Source: Methylomonas sp.
GTDB lineage: Bacteria; Pseudomonadota; Gammaproteobacteria; Methylococcales; Methylomonadaceae
Assembly: GCA_026988195.1 (NCBI GenBank)
Contig: JALSLS010000437.1
Span: 1-7,301, forward strand
DNA length: 7,301 nucleotides
Direction of reading: 5' to 3'
Shown in pieces: positions 1-5,518 of this stretch; the first letter of the stretch is position 1, and every line of letters begins with the position of its first letter. Made by a program: the position numbers and the translations under genes. Under the pieces are notes generated by a model, which ran no database searches, was not told the DNA's origin, and was given only the letters and a program-made list of their open reading frames with translations.

Positions 1-75
1 CTCAACCCCTATTGCCGAAAAAACAGGGCTAATAAAACCTATAAAAATAACGGCACATTGTCTAAAAATATTCAA
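1..75 (-). CDS. fliO: FliO, flagellar export apparatus protein (N-terminal fragment)
   Basis: Only the first 25 codons are in the window; the rest lies beyond the left edge. The reading frame starts at a TTG (73-75). A TGA lies two codons upstream in the same frame, and the nearby ATG at 80-82 hits a stop after six codons, so TTG is the only reasonable start. An AGGA ribosome site sits 8 bases before it and overlaps the fliN stop codon (TAG at 85-87), which suggests coupled translation. The peptide begins MNIFRQCAVIFIGFISP and looks like a signal or membrane-anchor segment, as expected for FliO, a small membrane protein that assists assembly of the FliP/Q/R export gate. The name rests mainly on position directly after fliN; the visible residues alone would not identify it. 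Confidence 0.62.
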   Translation of the reverse strand, partial: MNIFRQCAVIFIGFISPVFSAIGVE

Positions 76-84
76 TTCTCATTC

Positions 85-549
85 CTATGTACCTAATTTT
101 TTAACTCTTTCAGATGGGCTGATCACATCCGTTAACCGAATACCAAATTTATCATTAACCACAACCACTTCTCCATGAGCAATTAATGTTCCATTCACTA
201 AAACATCCATCGGCTCACCAGCAAACCTATCTAATTCAATAACTGACCCTTGATTAAGCTGCAATAAATTCCGAATATTAACTTGAGTTCGTCCTATTTC
301 CATAGAAACAGTTACAGGCACATCAAGAATGACATCTAATTTAAGTTCTTCAGGGGAGAAATCTGCTTTAGAGGGAGCCTGCTCCCCCTGGTCATCTAGT
401 TCACTAAACTGAGCTTTAGCCAACTTTTCAGCATCTCCTTGCTCTTGCAAGGCATCCCCCCAATCAGCGCCATCACCAGCATCTGCATCTGATTGTTCTT
501 GCATTGCGTCGGCCCAATCATCACCAACAGCTTCTTCATCTTCACTCAT
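85..549 (-). CDS. fliN: FliN, flagellar motor switch protein
   Basis: FliN forms the lower part of the cytoplasmic C-ring, where it takes part in switching and docks the FliH/FliI export ATPase. The C-terminal SpoA domain (about residues 68-150) is typical: a VPVTVSMEIGRT stretch, LLQLNQGSVIELDRFAGEP, an NG-LIA-GEVVVV strand and the closing DVISPSERVKKL. I chose ATG at 547-549 (154 residues) over the adjacent GTG at 550-552 because an AGGT site lies 7 bases before the ATG. Enterobacterial FliN is about 137 residues. The extra length is an acidic N-terminus carrying the conserved DDWADAMQEQ motif at residues 10-19 and a second version, ADWGDALQEQ, at 28-37. The gene follows fliM by 37 bases and precedes fliO by 9, so these are probably cotranscribed. 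Confidence 0.96.
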   Translation of the reverse strand: MSEDEEAVGDDWADAMQEQSDADAGDGADWGDALQEQGDAEKLAKAQFSELDDQGEQAPSKADFSPEELKLDVILDVPVTVSMEIGRTQVNIRNLLQLNQGSVIELDRFAGEPMDVLVNGTLIAHGEVVVVNDKFGIRLTDVISPSERVKKLGT

Positions 550-586
550 CACTGTACCTAAAGACTATCACTTGTTAAACAAAACT

Positions 587-1570
587 CTACACTGAATCTT
601 GTGTTAATTTTTCTGTTACTTGAATGGCGTAGTTACCATCAGACAAACCTACTTTGCCCTTAAAAACAGCGACGCCTTCTGCTTGAATAGCAACTGTTTC
701 AGGCATATCGATAGGGATAACATCCCCTTTTTTAAAGTTCATTACATCTTTAACTGTCATGGTCTTTTCTACTAACAGACTATTTAATCCTACTTCACTG
801 CGTAAAACTTCTTTTCTTAATCCCTCCTGCCAGCTCCCATCCACTTCACCACGATCACTACTTACTGCATCTAATAAGTCACGGATAGGTTCAATCATGG
901 CATAAGGCATGGCTATACTTATATCACCTCCCCCCCCTTCAAGTTCAACATGAATAGTTGAAACAATCACAATTTCTGAAGGACTCACTATATTTGCAAA
1001 TTGAGGATTAACCTCTGAATTCATATACTCAAAATCTAGATCCATCACTGGTTTCCAGGCTTCTTTTAAATCTTTAAATAACAATTCAATAATAAGCCTA
1101 ATAACCCGCATTTCCGTTGGTGTAAACTCACGCCCTTCTACTTTATTGTAAAACTGCCCACCACCGCCAAAAAAATTATCAACAGCGGTAAAGACTAAAC
1201 GAGGCTCCATTACAATTAAAGCTCGACTTCTTAATGGTATGAAGCGGACAATATTTAAATTGGTTGGAACAAATAAACTTTGAATATATTCAGAAAATTT
1301 TAAAACTTGAATACCTGAAATTGAAATTTCAGCAGATCGTCTCAAAAAATTAAAAAGAGATATTCTAAAGTATCTTGCTAGTCGCTCATTAACCATTTCA
1401 AGAGTAGGCATCCTGCCTCTGACGATACGCTCTTGACTATTAAAGTCATACCCCCTAACCTCTCCACTGTCACCACTTGCTTCAATATCATCTGTTTCTA
1501 CATCACCATCATCGACACCATGTAAAAGTGCATCAATCTCATCTTGAGATAATAGATCTACTGTGGACAT
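587..1570 (-). CDS. fliM: FliM, flagellar motor switch protein
   Basis: FliM is the C-ring protein that binds phosphorylated CheY and sets the direction of motor rotation. At 327 residues it has the normal length and domain order. An N-terminal CheY-binding motif LSQDEIDALL occupies residues 7-16, followed by an acidic linker. The middle CheC-like domain (about 40-230) carries the GGGGQF loop at 135-140 and the VEGREFTPTE segment, which contacts FliG. The C-terminal SpoA domain (about 250-322) pairs with FliN. The ATG is preceded by GAGGTG at 8 bases spacing. Codons for E-GGGG-D near residue 211 form a run of eight G on the coding strand (930-937), a possible slippage site. The 330-base gap to fliL is unusual for this normally compact operon and suggests that fliM may also have its own promoter. 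Confidence 0.97.
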   Translation of the reverse strand: MSTVDLLSQDEIDALLHGVDDGDVETDDIEASGDSGEVRGYDFNSQERIVRGRMPTLEMVNERLARYFRISLFNFLRRSAEISISGIQVLKFSEYIQSLFVPTNLNIVRFIPLRSRALIVMEPRLVFTAVDNFFGGGGQFYNKVEGREFTPTEMRVIRLIIELLFKDLKEAWKPVMDLDFEYMNSEVNPQFANIVSPSEIVIVSTIHVELEGGGGDISIAMPYAMIEPIRDLLDAVSSDRGEVDGSWQEGLRKEVLRSEVGLNSLLVEKTMTVKDVMNFKKGDVIPIDMPETVAIQAEGVAVFKGKVGLSDGNYAIQVTEKLTQDSV

Positions 1571-1699
1571 AACTCAAACACCTCAACTAAACACATTTTA
1601 CATAAGCAACAGAATTTTAAAGATAGATCCAAATACCAACCCTCTCAAAGTTTTGACATCTTACCCTAATGTCATTGAGTTAAGAAAATAAAAACACTT

Positions 1700-1728
1700 G
1701 CCTTGATTCCATTTGCTTTTATCAAGGC
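1700..1728 (-). terminator. terminator-like hairpin between fliL and fliM
   Basis: An 8-bp stem (GCCTTGAT pairing with ATCAAGGC) encloses a 13-base loop. Read on the minus strand, downstream of fliL, it is followed within a few bases by a T-rich run (GTGTTTTTATTTTC). This is the shape of a weak intrinsic terminator or attenuator. The stem is not GC-rich, so readthrough into fliM is likely. It may partly separate fliL from fliMNO. Confidence 0.45.
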
Positions 1729-1754
1729 TACAAAAGTTTAACTTAGGAACGTAC

Positions 1755-1857
1755 ATGAAATAAAGTTAACAGCTATTAAGCAGGAAGTGAGACTTTAGTC
1801 TTGCATTGGGTCGGGCGAGACTAAAGCCTCACTCCCAAGTTGCTCAAGTTATTTCAT
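1755..1857. repeat. REP-like palindromic element
   Basis: The core is an inverted repeat. The left arm GGAAGTGAGACTTTAGTCT (1783-1801) pairs with the right arm at 1818-1836 in 17 of 19 positions around a 16-base loop. The left arm also contains its own small palindrome (AGACT-TT-AGTCT). Further out, ATGAAATAA (1755-1763) is mirrored by TTATTTCAT (1849-1857), so imperfect symmetry spans about 103 bases with unpaired bulges between. The core is more GC-rich than its surroundings. Size, symmetry and intergenic position fit REP elements mobilised by REP-associated tyrosine transposases, but no transposase is present. There is no T-tract after the stem, so it is not a standard terminator. It lies in the 330-base gap between fliM and fliL, whose remaining bases show nothing I recognise beyond the hairpin at 1700-1728. 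Confidence 0.7.
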
Positions 1858-1900
1858 ACACAGCTTATTTTGAAATAATGAAACCGGCTCCCCTGATAAA

Positions 1901-2410
1901 TTATTGCATAACAAATGTCGTAAAAAATACATCTTTTACTTTATTCTTTCTTGTCATTCGTTCCATCACTTTCCCAACTTCTTCCAACATAGCTTCACGA
2001 AGCGCTTCTTTTCCCTCTCGGGTCTTCAAGTTAGCCGGTCCTTTTGCACTTATTATCATCAGTAAATTATTACGAATCATCGGCTCATGCTTTTTAACAG
2101 CTTCCACAGTCTCACCCCCTCTTACCAGAAGAGAAACAGTTACTTGTATTAAACTAGCTTCTGCCCCCTTAGGGAAATTAACAATTAACGACTGACTCAT
2201 ATCATAATAAAATTCTTCATTAGCCGCCTCAGTCTCTTCATCTGATTCAGGCTCTTCTACAAGCTCTTCAGACGCCTCAGACTCAGAGTCACCACTCGCC
2301 ATAAAATAATATCCAGCACCACCACCCACTAGTAATAGAACAACTGCGATAATTATAATTAATTTTGAAGATTTTTTTTCTTCACCCTCACCTTGTTCAT
2401 TTTCCGCCAT
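1901..2410 (-). CDS. fliL: FliL, flagellar basal-body-associated protein
   Basis: FliL is a single-pass inner-membrane protein that surrounds the stator units and supports motor torque and swarming. The 169 residues show the family layout: a short polar N-terminus (1-15), one transmembrane helix at about 17-37 rich in I, V, L and G, a very acidic linker (about 41-66), and a periplasmic domain from about 67 onward. The periplasmic domain starts FYYDMSQSLIVNFP and ends with the conserved VFFTTFVMQ. The ATG is preceded by AGGT at about 7 bases. fliL is normally preceded by fliK. Here the upstream neighbour is a terminator and then the sqr operon, so fliL is the first gene of its block. I saw no convincing sigma-54 or sigma-28 promoter upstream. 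Confidence 0.95.
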   Translation of the reverse strand: MAENEQGEGEEKKSSKLIIIIAVVLLLVGGGAGYYFMASGDSESEASEELVEEPESDEETEAANEEFYYDMSQSLIVNFPKGAEASLIQVTVSLLVRGGETVEAVKKHEPMIRNNLLMIISAKGPANLKTREGKEALREAMLEEVGKVMERMTRKNKVKDVFFTTFVMQ

Positions 2411-2629
2411 ACTGTTACCTATATTAAATTAAGCAAATTAAAGACCATTAACATAATAGACATACAATTCAAAAGCATACAAACAACAATATTTTTGTTA
2501 TTGCAATATACCCTTGTGCCTAAATAACGTCACTTTCGAGTCATCTAGAATTATAGTGCAAACTGTCAATTTCACAGCACTCTCAATTAATACACCTAAG
2601 GGAGATAATATTGACTTACTTTTTAGCGC
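2411..2629 (-). other. upstream region of fliL (likely promoter region, no clear box)
   Basis: This is about 220 bases without a supported gene, between fliL and the terminator at 2633-2666. Because that terminator should stop transcription from the sqr operon, a promoter for fliL is expected here. A TATAAT hexamer is present on the minus strand (2548-2553 region) but has no good -35 partner. A GGCAC/TTGCA pair resembling sigma-54 halves has wrong spacing. The placement of a promoter here is inference from layout. Confidence 0.3.
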
Positions 2630-2666
2630 AAAAAAAAGGGGTAAAGCAATTGCTTTACCCCTTTTT
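2630..2666. terminator. strong bidirectional intrinsic terminator
   Basis: Positions 2633-2666 are a perfect 34-bp palindrome (AAAAAGGGGTAAAGCAA and its exact complement). It folds to a long stem with a GGGGTAAAGC core. Read on the minus strand it ends in a run of eight T, and on the plus strand in five T. It lies 39 bases past the end of the DUF2892 gene, so its main job is to end the sqr-DUF2892 transcript before fliL. Confidence 0.92.
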
Positions 2667-2705
2667 ACAATTTCCTAATATTTTAGAAAACCCATATCAG
2701 TTGAG

Positions 2706-2906
2706 TTAAAATGCGCATCCAGACTTAACGCCAAACTTTTTTAAAACAATCGCTAAAGGGCAAAACCCCGTAAATGCAGCTTGTAATAAATTCAATCCAA
2801 CAAACCCTGTAAACCATAGCCAGTTAATTGAATGAAAAACAGCCAAATTTACACTTATTAATATAAAAGTGCCTGCTACCGCCATCACCCATCTTTCTAT
2901 TGTCAT
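2706..2906 (-). CDS. DUF2892 (YgaP-like) small inner-membrane protein
   Basis: This 66-residue protein has two predicted transmembrane helices (about 8-26 and 29-47) followed by the hallmark tail GFCPLAIVLKKFGVKSGCAF at 47-66. That tail contains Cys49 and Cys64, typical of the DUF2892/YgaP transmembrane domain. In YgaP this domain follows a rhodanese domain; here it stands alone, a common form. The gene begins 8 bases after the sqr stop. Its AGGAG ribosome site overlaps that stop (TAGGAG), so the two are almost certainly cotranscribed and translationally coupled. The pairing suggests a role in handling sulfane sulfur or polysulfide at the membrane beside SQR, but the biochemical function of the isolated domain is not established. 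Confidence 0.88.
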   Translation of the reverse strand: MTIERWVMAVAGTFILISVNLAVFHSINWLWFTGFVGLNLLQAAFTGFCPLAIVLKKFGVKSGCAF

Positions 2907-2914
2907 TATATCTC

Positions 2915-4189
2915 CTATTTTAACCGGACTACGCCCATCACTTTTAATAACATTCTTTCATAAAAGGGTTCACTGATACCTTTCCTAATTTTCCGCATAA
3001 AATATTTCTCGAACCCAATTTTAGCGATATGCACCCAGCGTCCATGATTTGACCATGTGGTATTTCTAGGCGGAATTTGAGGAACCGCTAAAAAGGCAAC
3101 CCCCGTATCACCTAAATCAGCCAAACATAAAGCACTTAAACTAGGAATATCAGAAGGTTCTTTCCCAGCTAATTGATCTTTAATATTATGAGCGGTAGCG
3201 GTTACCATTGACTCAATCATATAGCCGGTCTTTGGTGTTCCGACCGGTACAGGGGTTTTTTCAACAGGGGGTATAGCAACACAAACCCCAACAGAATAAA
3301 CATTTTTAAAGGTTGGGTTACGCTGATACTTATCAACCAGTACGAAGCCTCGAGGGTTGGTAAGCCCTTCTGCACCAGAATGTCTAACTGCATCAATACC
3401 GGTAAAAGCAGGAAGCATCATCGAATGCTTAAAGGGCAATTCGTGAGTTTGCTTCACTTCAGAGTTTTCATCAACCTCAGTGACATACATCATGCCATCT
3501 TCAATTTTATCGACTTTAGCATTAGTGATCCACTTAATGGTTTTATCACGCAAGGCACTCTCTAACAAACCTTTAGTATCCCCCACACCTCCTAAGCCTA
3601 AATGCCCAATATACGGCTCTGAAGTCACATAAGTAATAGGCACTTGATCACGAATTTTTCTTTTTCGCAATTCAGTTTCCAAAATCATCATATATTCATA
3701 AGCAGGGCCAAAACACGAAGCACCTTGCACAGCACCAATAACAATAGGACCTGGGTTTTCCATAAATGAATCCCAGTCTTTAGCGGCTATCGCAGCATGA
3801 TCAACATGACATACAGAAGAAGTATATCCTTCAGGCCCTAAACCAGGCACTTCATCAAAGGCTAACCGCGGACCTGTTGCGATGATTAAGTAATCATAAT
3901 CAACGCTAGAGCCATCCGCCATTTCAATTCGATTATTTTCAGGGTCAACTTTAGTGGCTGCTTTTTGAATAAACTCAATCCCTTTCTTTTTCATAATAGG
4001 GGCAAGTTCAACCTTTATATCTTCTGGTTTACGCCACTTAGGTGGGATCCAAGGGTTTGATGGAACAAAGTGAAAGGTAGCGGAATCCGAAATACTTATA
4101 ACCTCATGATCTTTTCCAACCATTTCTTGCATTTCGTAGGCCATTGGAACGCCCCCGATACCAGCACCTAAAACAACTATTCGAGCCAT
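2915..4189 (-). CDS. sqr: sulfide:quinone oxidoreductase, type I-like
   Basis: SQR is a membrane-bound FAD enzyme that oxidises sulfide to sulfane sulfur or polysulfide and passes electrons to the quinone pool. The 424 residues match the family length. An N-terminal FAD-binding GAGIGG motif occupies residues 8-13, IIATGP lies at 102-107, and a second FAD-contacting region surrounds VYSVGVCVAIPP (298-308) and VPVGTPKTGYMIESM (314-328). Cysteines at 127 (SSVCHVDHA), 159 (GASCFGPAYE) and 355 (SALCLADLGD) align with the three redox cysteines Cys128, Cys160 and Cys356 that I recall for the Acidithiobacillus ferrooxidans enzyme. A further Cys303 is present. The C-terminal stretch (about 384-424) is rich in basic and aromatic residues, fitting the amphipathic helices that anchor SQR to the membrane. 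The ATG follows AGGAG at 6 bases. It is the first gene of a two-gene operon with the DUF2892 protein. Confidence 0.94.
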   Translation of the reverse strand: MARIVVLGAGIGGVPMAYEMQEMVGKDHEVISISDSATFHFVPSNPWIPPKWRKPEDIKVELAPIMKKKGIEFIQKAATKVDPENNRIEMADGSSVDYDYLIIATGPRLAFDEVPGLGPEGYTSSVCHVDHAAIAAKDWDSFMENPGPIVIGAVQGASCFGPAYEYMMILETELRKRKIRDQVPITYVTSEPYIGHLGLGGVGDTKGLLESALRDKTIKWITNAKVDKIEDGMMYVTEVDENSEVKQTHELPFKHSMMLPAFTGIDAVRHSGAEGLTNPRGFVLVDKYQRNPTFKNVYSVGVCVAIPPVEKTPVPVGTPKTGYMIESMVTATAHNIKDQLAGKEPSDIPSLSALCLADLGDTGVAFLAVPQIPPRNTTWSNHGRWVHIAKIGFEKYFMRKIRKGISEPFYERMLLKVMGVVRLK

Positions 4190-4419
4190 AATTTTCTCCT
4201 CATACTTTATATTGAAAATGCGCTATTATTATTGTTATGCATTCTTTAAAATACTTGAATAATTTTTAGTCACCTTAAAATTTCCAAGCTATAAAACAGT
4301 AAGAATATTAGCATTTACTTAATTAGTCAATAAAAATATCTCTAATCAGCCAACTAAAAAATAAATCACCTCACTCTATCGTAATAATGACCACTAAAAA
4401 AATCAAAACTTTATTTACC
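4190..4419. other. upstream region of sqr
   Basis: About 230 very AT-rich bases lie between the sqr start and the palindromic element at 4420. The minus strand carries the AGGAG ribosome site for sqr at 4196-4200. The rest must hold the sqr promoter, but I could not choose a convincing -35/-10 pair because A/T-rich hexamers are frequent here. I saw no open frame worth calling and no operator-like symmetric site. Confidence 0.3.
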
Positions 4420-4586
4420 CTTAGGAACGAGGATTTAATAATACCCGAAAGTATGGCGCAGGGTTTTGGCTTCATTGGCGTGTTAGAAAAACAGGCGCAT
4501 AGCGGGCTACGTAACTGTTTTTCTAGCATGCCTATGGAGCCAAAAGACAAGTCAGACTTGGGTATTATTGAATCCTCGTTCCTTAG
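4420..4586. mobile_element. MITE-like palindromic element, 167 bp, no transposase
   Basis: The outer arms 4420-4446 and 4560-4586 are inverted copies matching in 25 of 27 positions (CTTAGGAACGAGGATT... at the left end). A second inner pair, 4464-4494 and 4515-4545, matches in 27 of 31. Between them sits a 20-base centre with its own TAGC-GG-GCTA symmetry. An alternative reading is a 5-bp direct repeat CTTAG at both ends (4420-4424 and 4582-4586) as target duplication, flanking 22-bp terminal repeats with one mismatch; this also explains one of the two outer mismatches. The element is clearly more GC-rich than the flanks. Because it is near-symmetric, both strands are open for over 70 codons and would encode similar peptides; I treat these as a by-product, not genes. 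It ends 8 bases before the receiver-HPt start. Confidence 0.8.
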
Positions 4587-4594
4587 TGCTAAGA

Positions 4595-5350
4595 ATGGAT
4601 AATTCATATTCTATTTTTATTGCTGATGATAATGAAATCAACCGATTATTACTTCAGTCTCAACTTGAAAATCTATGCTCGGATATTACATTAGCGGCTA
4701 ATGGAAAAATAGCGCTCAACTACTTACAAAATAATAAGTACGACCTTATTTTACTGGACATACAAATGCCCTATTATAGCGGCCTAGACCTTATTAAAAT
4801 CATTAAGAAAAACAATGCCATCAATCAAAACACCCCAGCCATTGCCATAACAGCTCAGGCACAAAACCATCAACGACAAGCACTGGTAGATGCTAAGTTT
4901 GATGAGTGTCTTATCAAACCCATTTTATTAGAGCAAATAGAAGAACTAGTAAACTTATGGCGGCCCTCACCTTTGCTAGAAAGTAATATTAACAGTAAAA
5001 GCAATGACGACTATGCATCACAACTATTACAAAAAACATCAGGTAATATAGTTTTAGCAAACACTATCTTTAACAAGTTATTTATAGAACTACCTAGCCA
5101 ATTGTTTCTTATTGAACAAGCCTTAAAAACAAACAACCTACGCCTTGCTTTTGAAGTAATTCATAAATTACATGGCTCTGTCAGTTTCTGTGGCTTTACT
5201 GATATTCAAATACTTGCAAGCAAGTTAGAACAAAGTATTGTAGAAAAAGATGTAGATCAAATGTTTTCTCAATTTGACCCTCTTAAAAAAAGTATTGAAG
5301 AATTTTTACTACAAAAAGATAAAATAGTGAGAGCATTACAGCTAAAATAA
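4595..5350 (+). CDS. orphan receiver-HPt phosphorelay protein, BarA C-terminal-like
   Basis: The 251-residue protein combines an N-terminal receiver domain (about 5-122) with a C-terminal histidine phosphotransfer domain (about 140-240). Receiver residues are complete: acidic pair Asp11/Asp12, phospho-acceptor Asp55 in LILLDIQMP, Thr86 and Lys108 (LIKPI). The HPt motif IHKLHGSVSFCG places the phospho-histidine at His190. This order and the HKLHGS motif closely resemble the end of the hybrid kinase BarA, but the sensor, HAMP and kinase domains are absent. No transmembrane segment is seen. I chose ATG at 4595. In-frame TTG (4568) and GTG (4586) would start inside or at the end of the palindromic element. 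No good ribosome site precedes any of them. It may be a stand-alone phosphorelay shuttle or a remnant of a longer hybrid kinase. Its partner kinase is not in the window. Confidence 0.85.
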   Translation: MDNSYSIFIADDNEINRLLLQSQLENLCSDITLAANGKIALNYLQNNKYDLILLDIQMPYYSGLDLIKIIKKNNAINQNTPAIAITAQAQNHQRQALVDAKFDECLIKPILLEQIEELVNLWRPSPLLESNINSKSNDDYASQLLQKTSGNIVLANTIFNKLFIELPSQLFLIEQALKTNNLRLAFEVIHKLHGSVSFCGFTDIQILASKLEQSIVEKDVDQMFSQFDPLKKSIEEFLLQKDKIVRALQLK

Positions 5351-5354
5351 CACT

Positions 5355-5438
5355 CTAACCTGCGTAACTTATTCCCTTTGTGAGCAGACAGTAATGATAT
5401 AGGAGCATTTTACTAAAAGTTACCAACCTAACCTGCGT
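5355..5438 (+). repeat. direct repeat pair CTAACCTGCGT
   Basis: The 11-base word CTAACCTGCGT occurs at 5355-5365, just after the receiver-HPt stop, and again at 5428-5438, directly against the hairpin at 5438-5472. The copies are 73 bases apart. An exact repeat of this length within such a short gap is unlikely by chance, but I do not recognise the word. It could be part of a repeated intergenic element or a protein-binding site. Confidence 0.5.
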
Positions 5439-5472
5439 GGGAAGGTATAAGTAGTATGCTTATACCTTCCCA
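5438..5472. terminator. hairpin between convergent genes
   Basis: GGGAAGGTATAAG (5439-5451) pairs perfectly with CTTATACCTTCCC (5459-5471) around a 7-base loop; one more T-A pair closes the base. It lies between two convergent genes (receiver-HPt on plus, dhaL on minus), where a shared transcription end is expected. No T-run follows on either strand, so it may be a factor-dependent end or an RNA-stabilising hairpin rather than a classical intrinsic terminator. Confidence 0.55.
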
Positions 5473-5518
5473 TAATGATGGACTCTACAAAAGATTACTA
5501 TGTAGGGGGTTTTACCGT

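Noticed and set aside
1806..2195. Plus-strand open frame of 129 codons
   Set aside because: It starts inside the REP-like element and runs antisense through fliL, which is securely identified.
2419..2478. A 19-residue minus-strand leader-peptide frame whose TAG overlaps the fliL ribosome site
   Set aside because: The position is suggestive of coupling, but there is no ribosome site before its ATG and the peptide is a low-complexity hydrophobic string expected by chance in AT-rich DNA.
2501..2523. Sigma-54-like promoter upstream of fliL (GGCAC and TTGCA on the minus strand)
   Set aside because: The GG and GC elements are separated by 14 bases instead of the required 10, so the enzyme would not recognise it as such.
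3380..3565. Plus-strand open frame of 61 codons
   Set aside because: It lies wholly antisense within sqr, with no ribosome site and no recognisable protein features.
4568..4594. Earlier TTG or GTG starts for the receiver-HPt protein
   Set aside because: They would add up to nine residues encoded by the palindromic element, and neither has a ribosome site. The receiver fold begins properly just after the ATG at 4595.
4371..4607. Open frames on both strands encoding similar 70-78 residue peptides (LRNED...GFIGVLEKQ and LRNED...GSIGMLEKQ)
   Set aside because: The similarity follows from the near-perfect inverted repeat of the element itself. There is no ribosome site on either strand, and the frames run out of the element into unrelated flanks.
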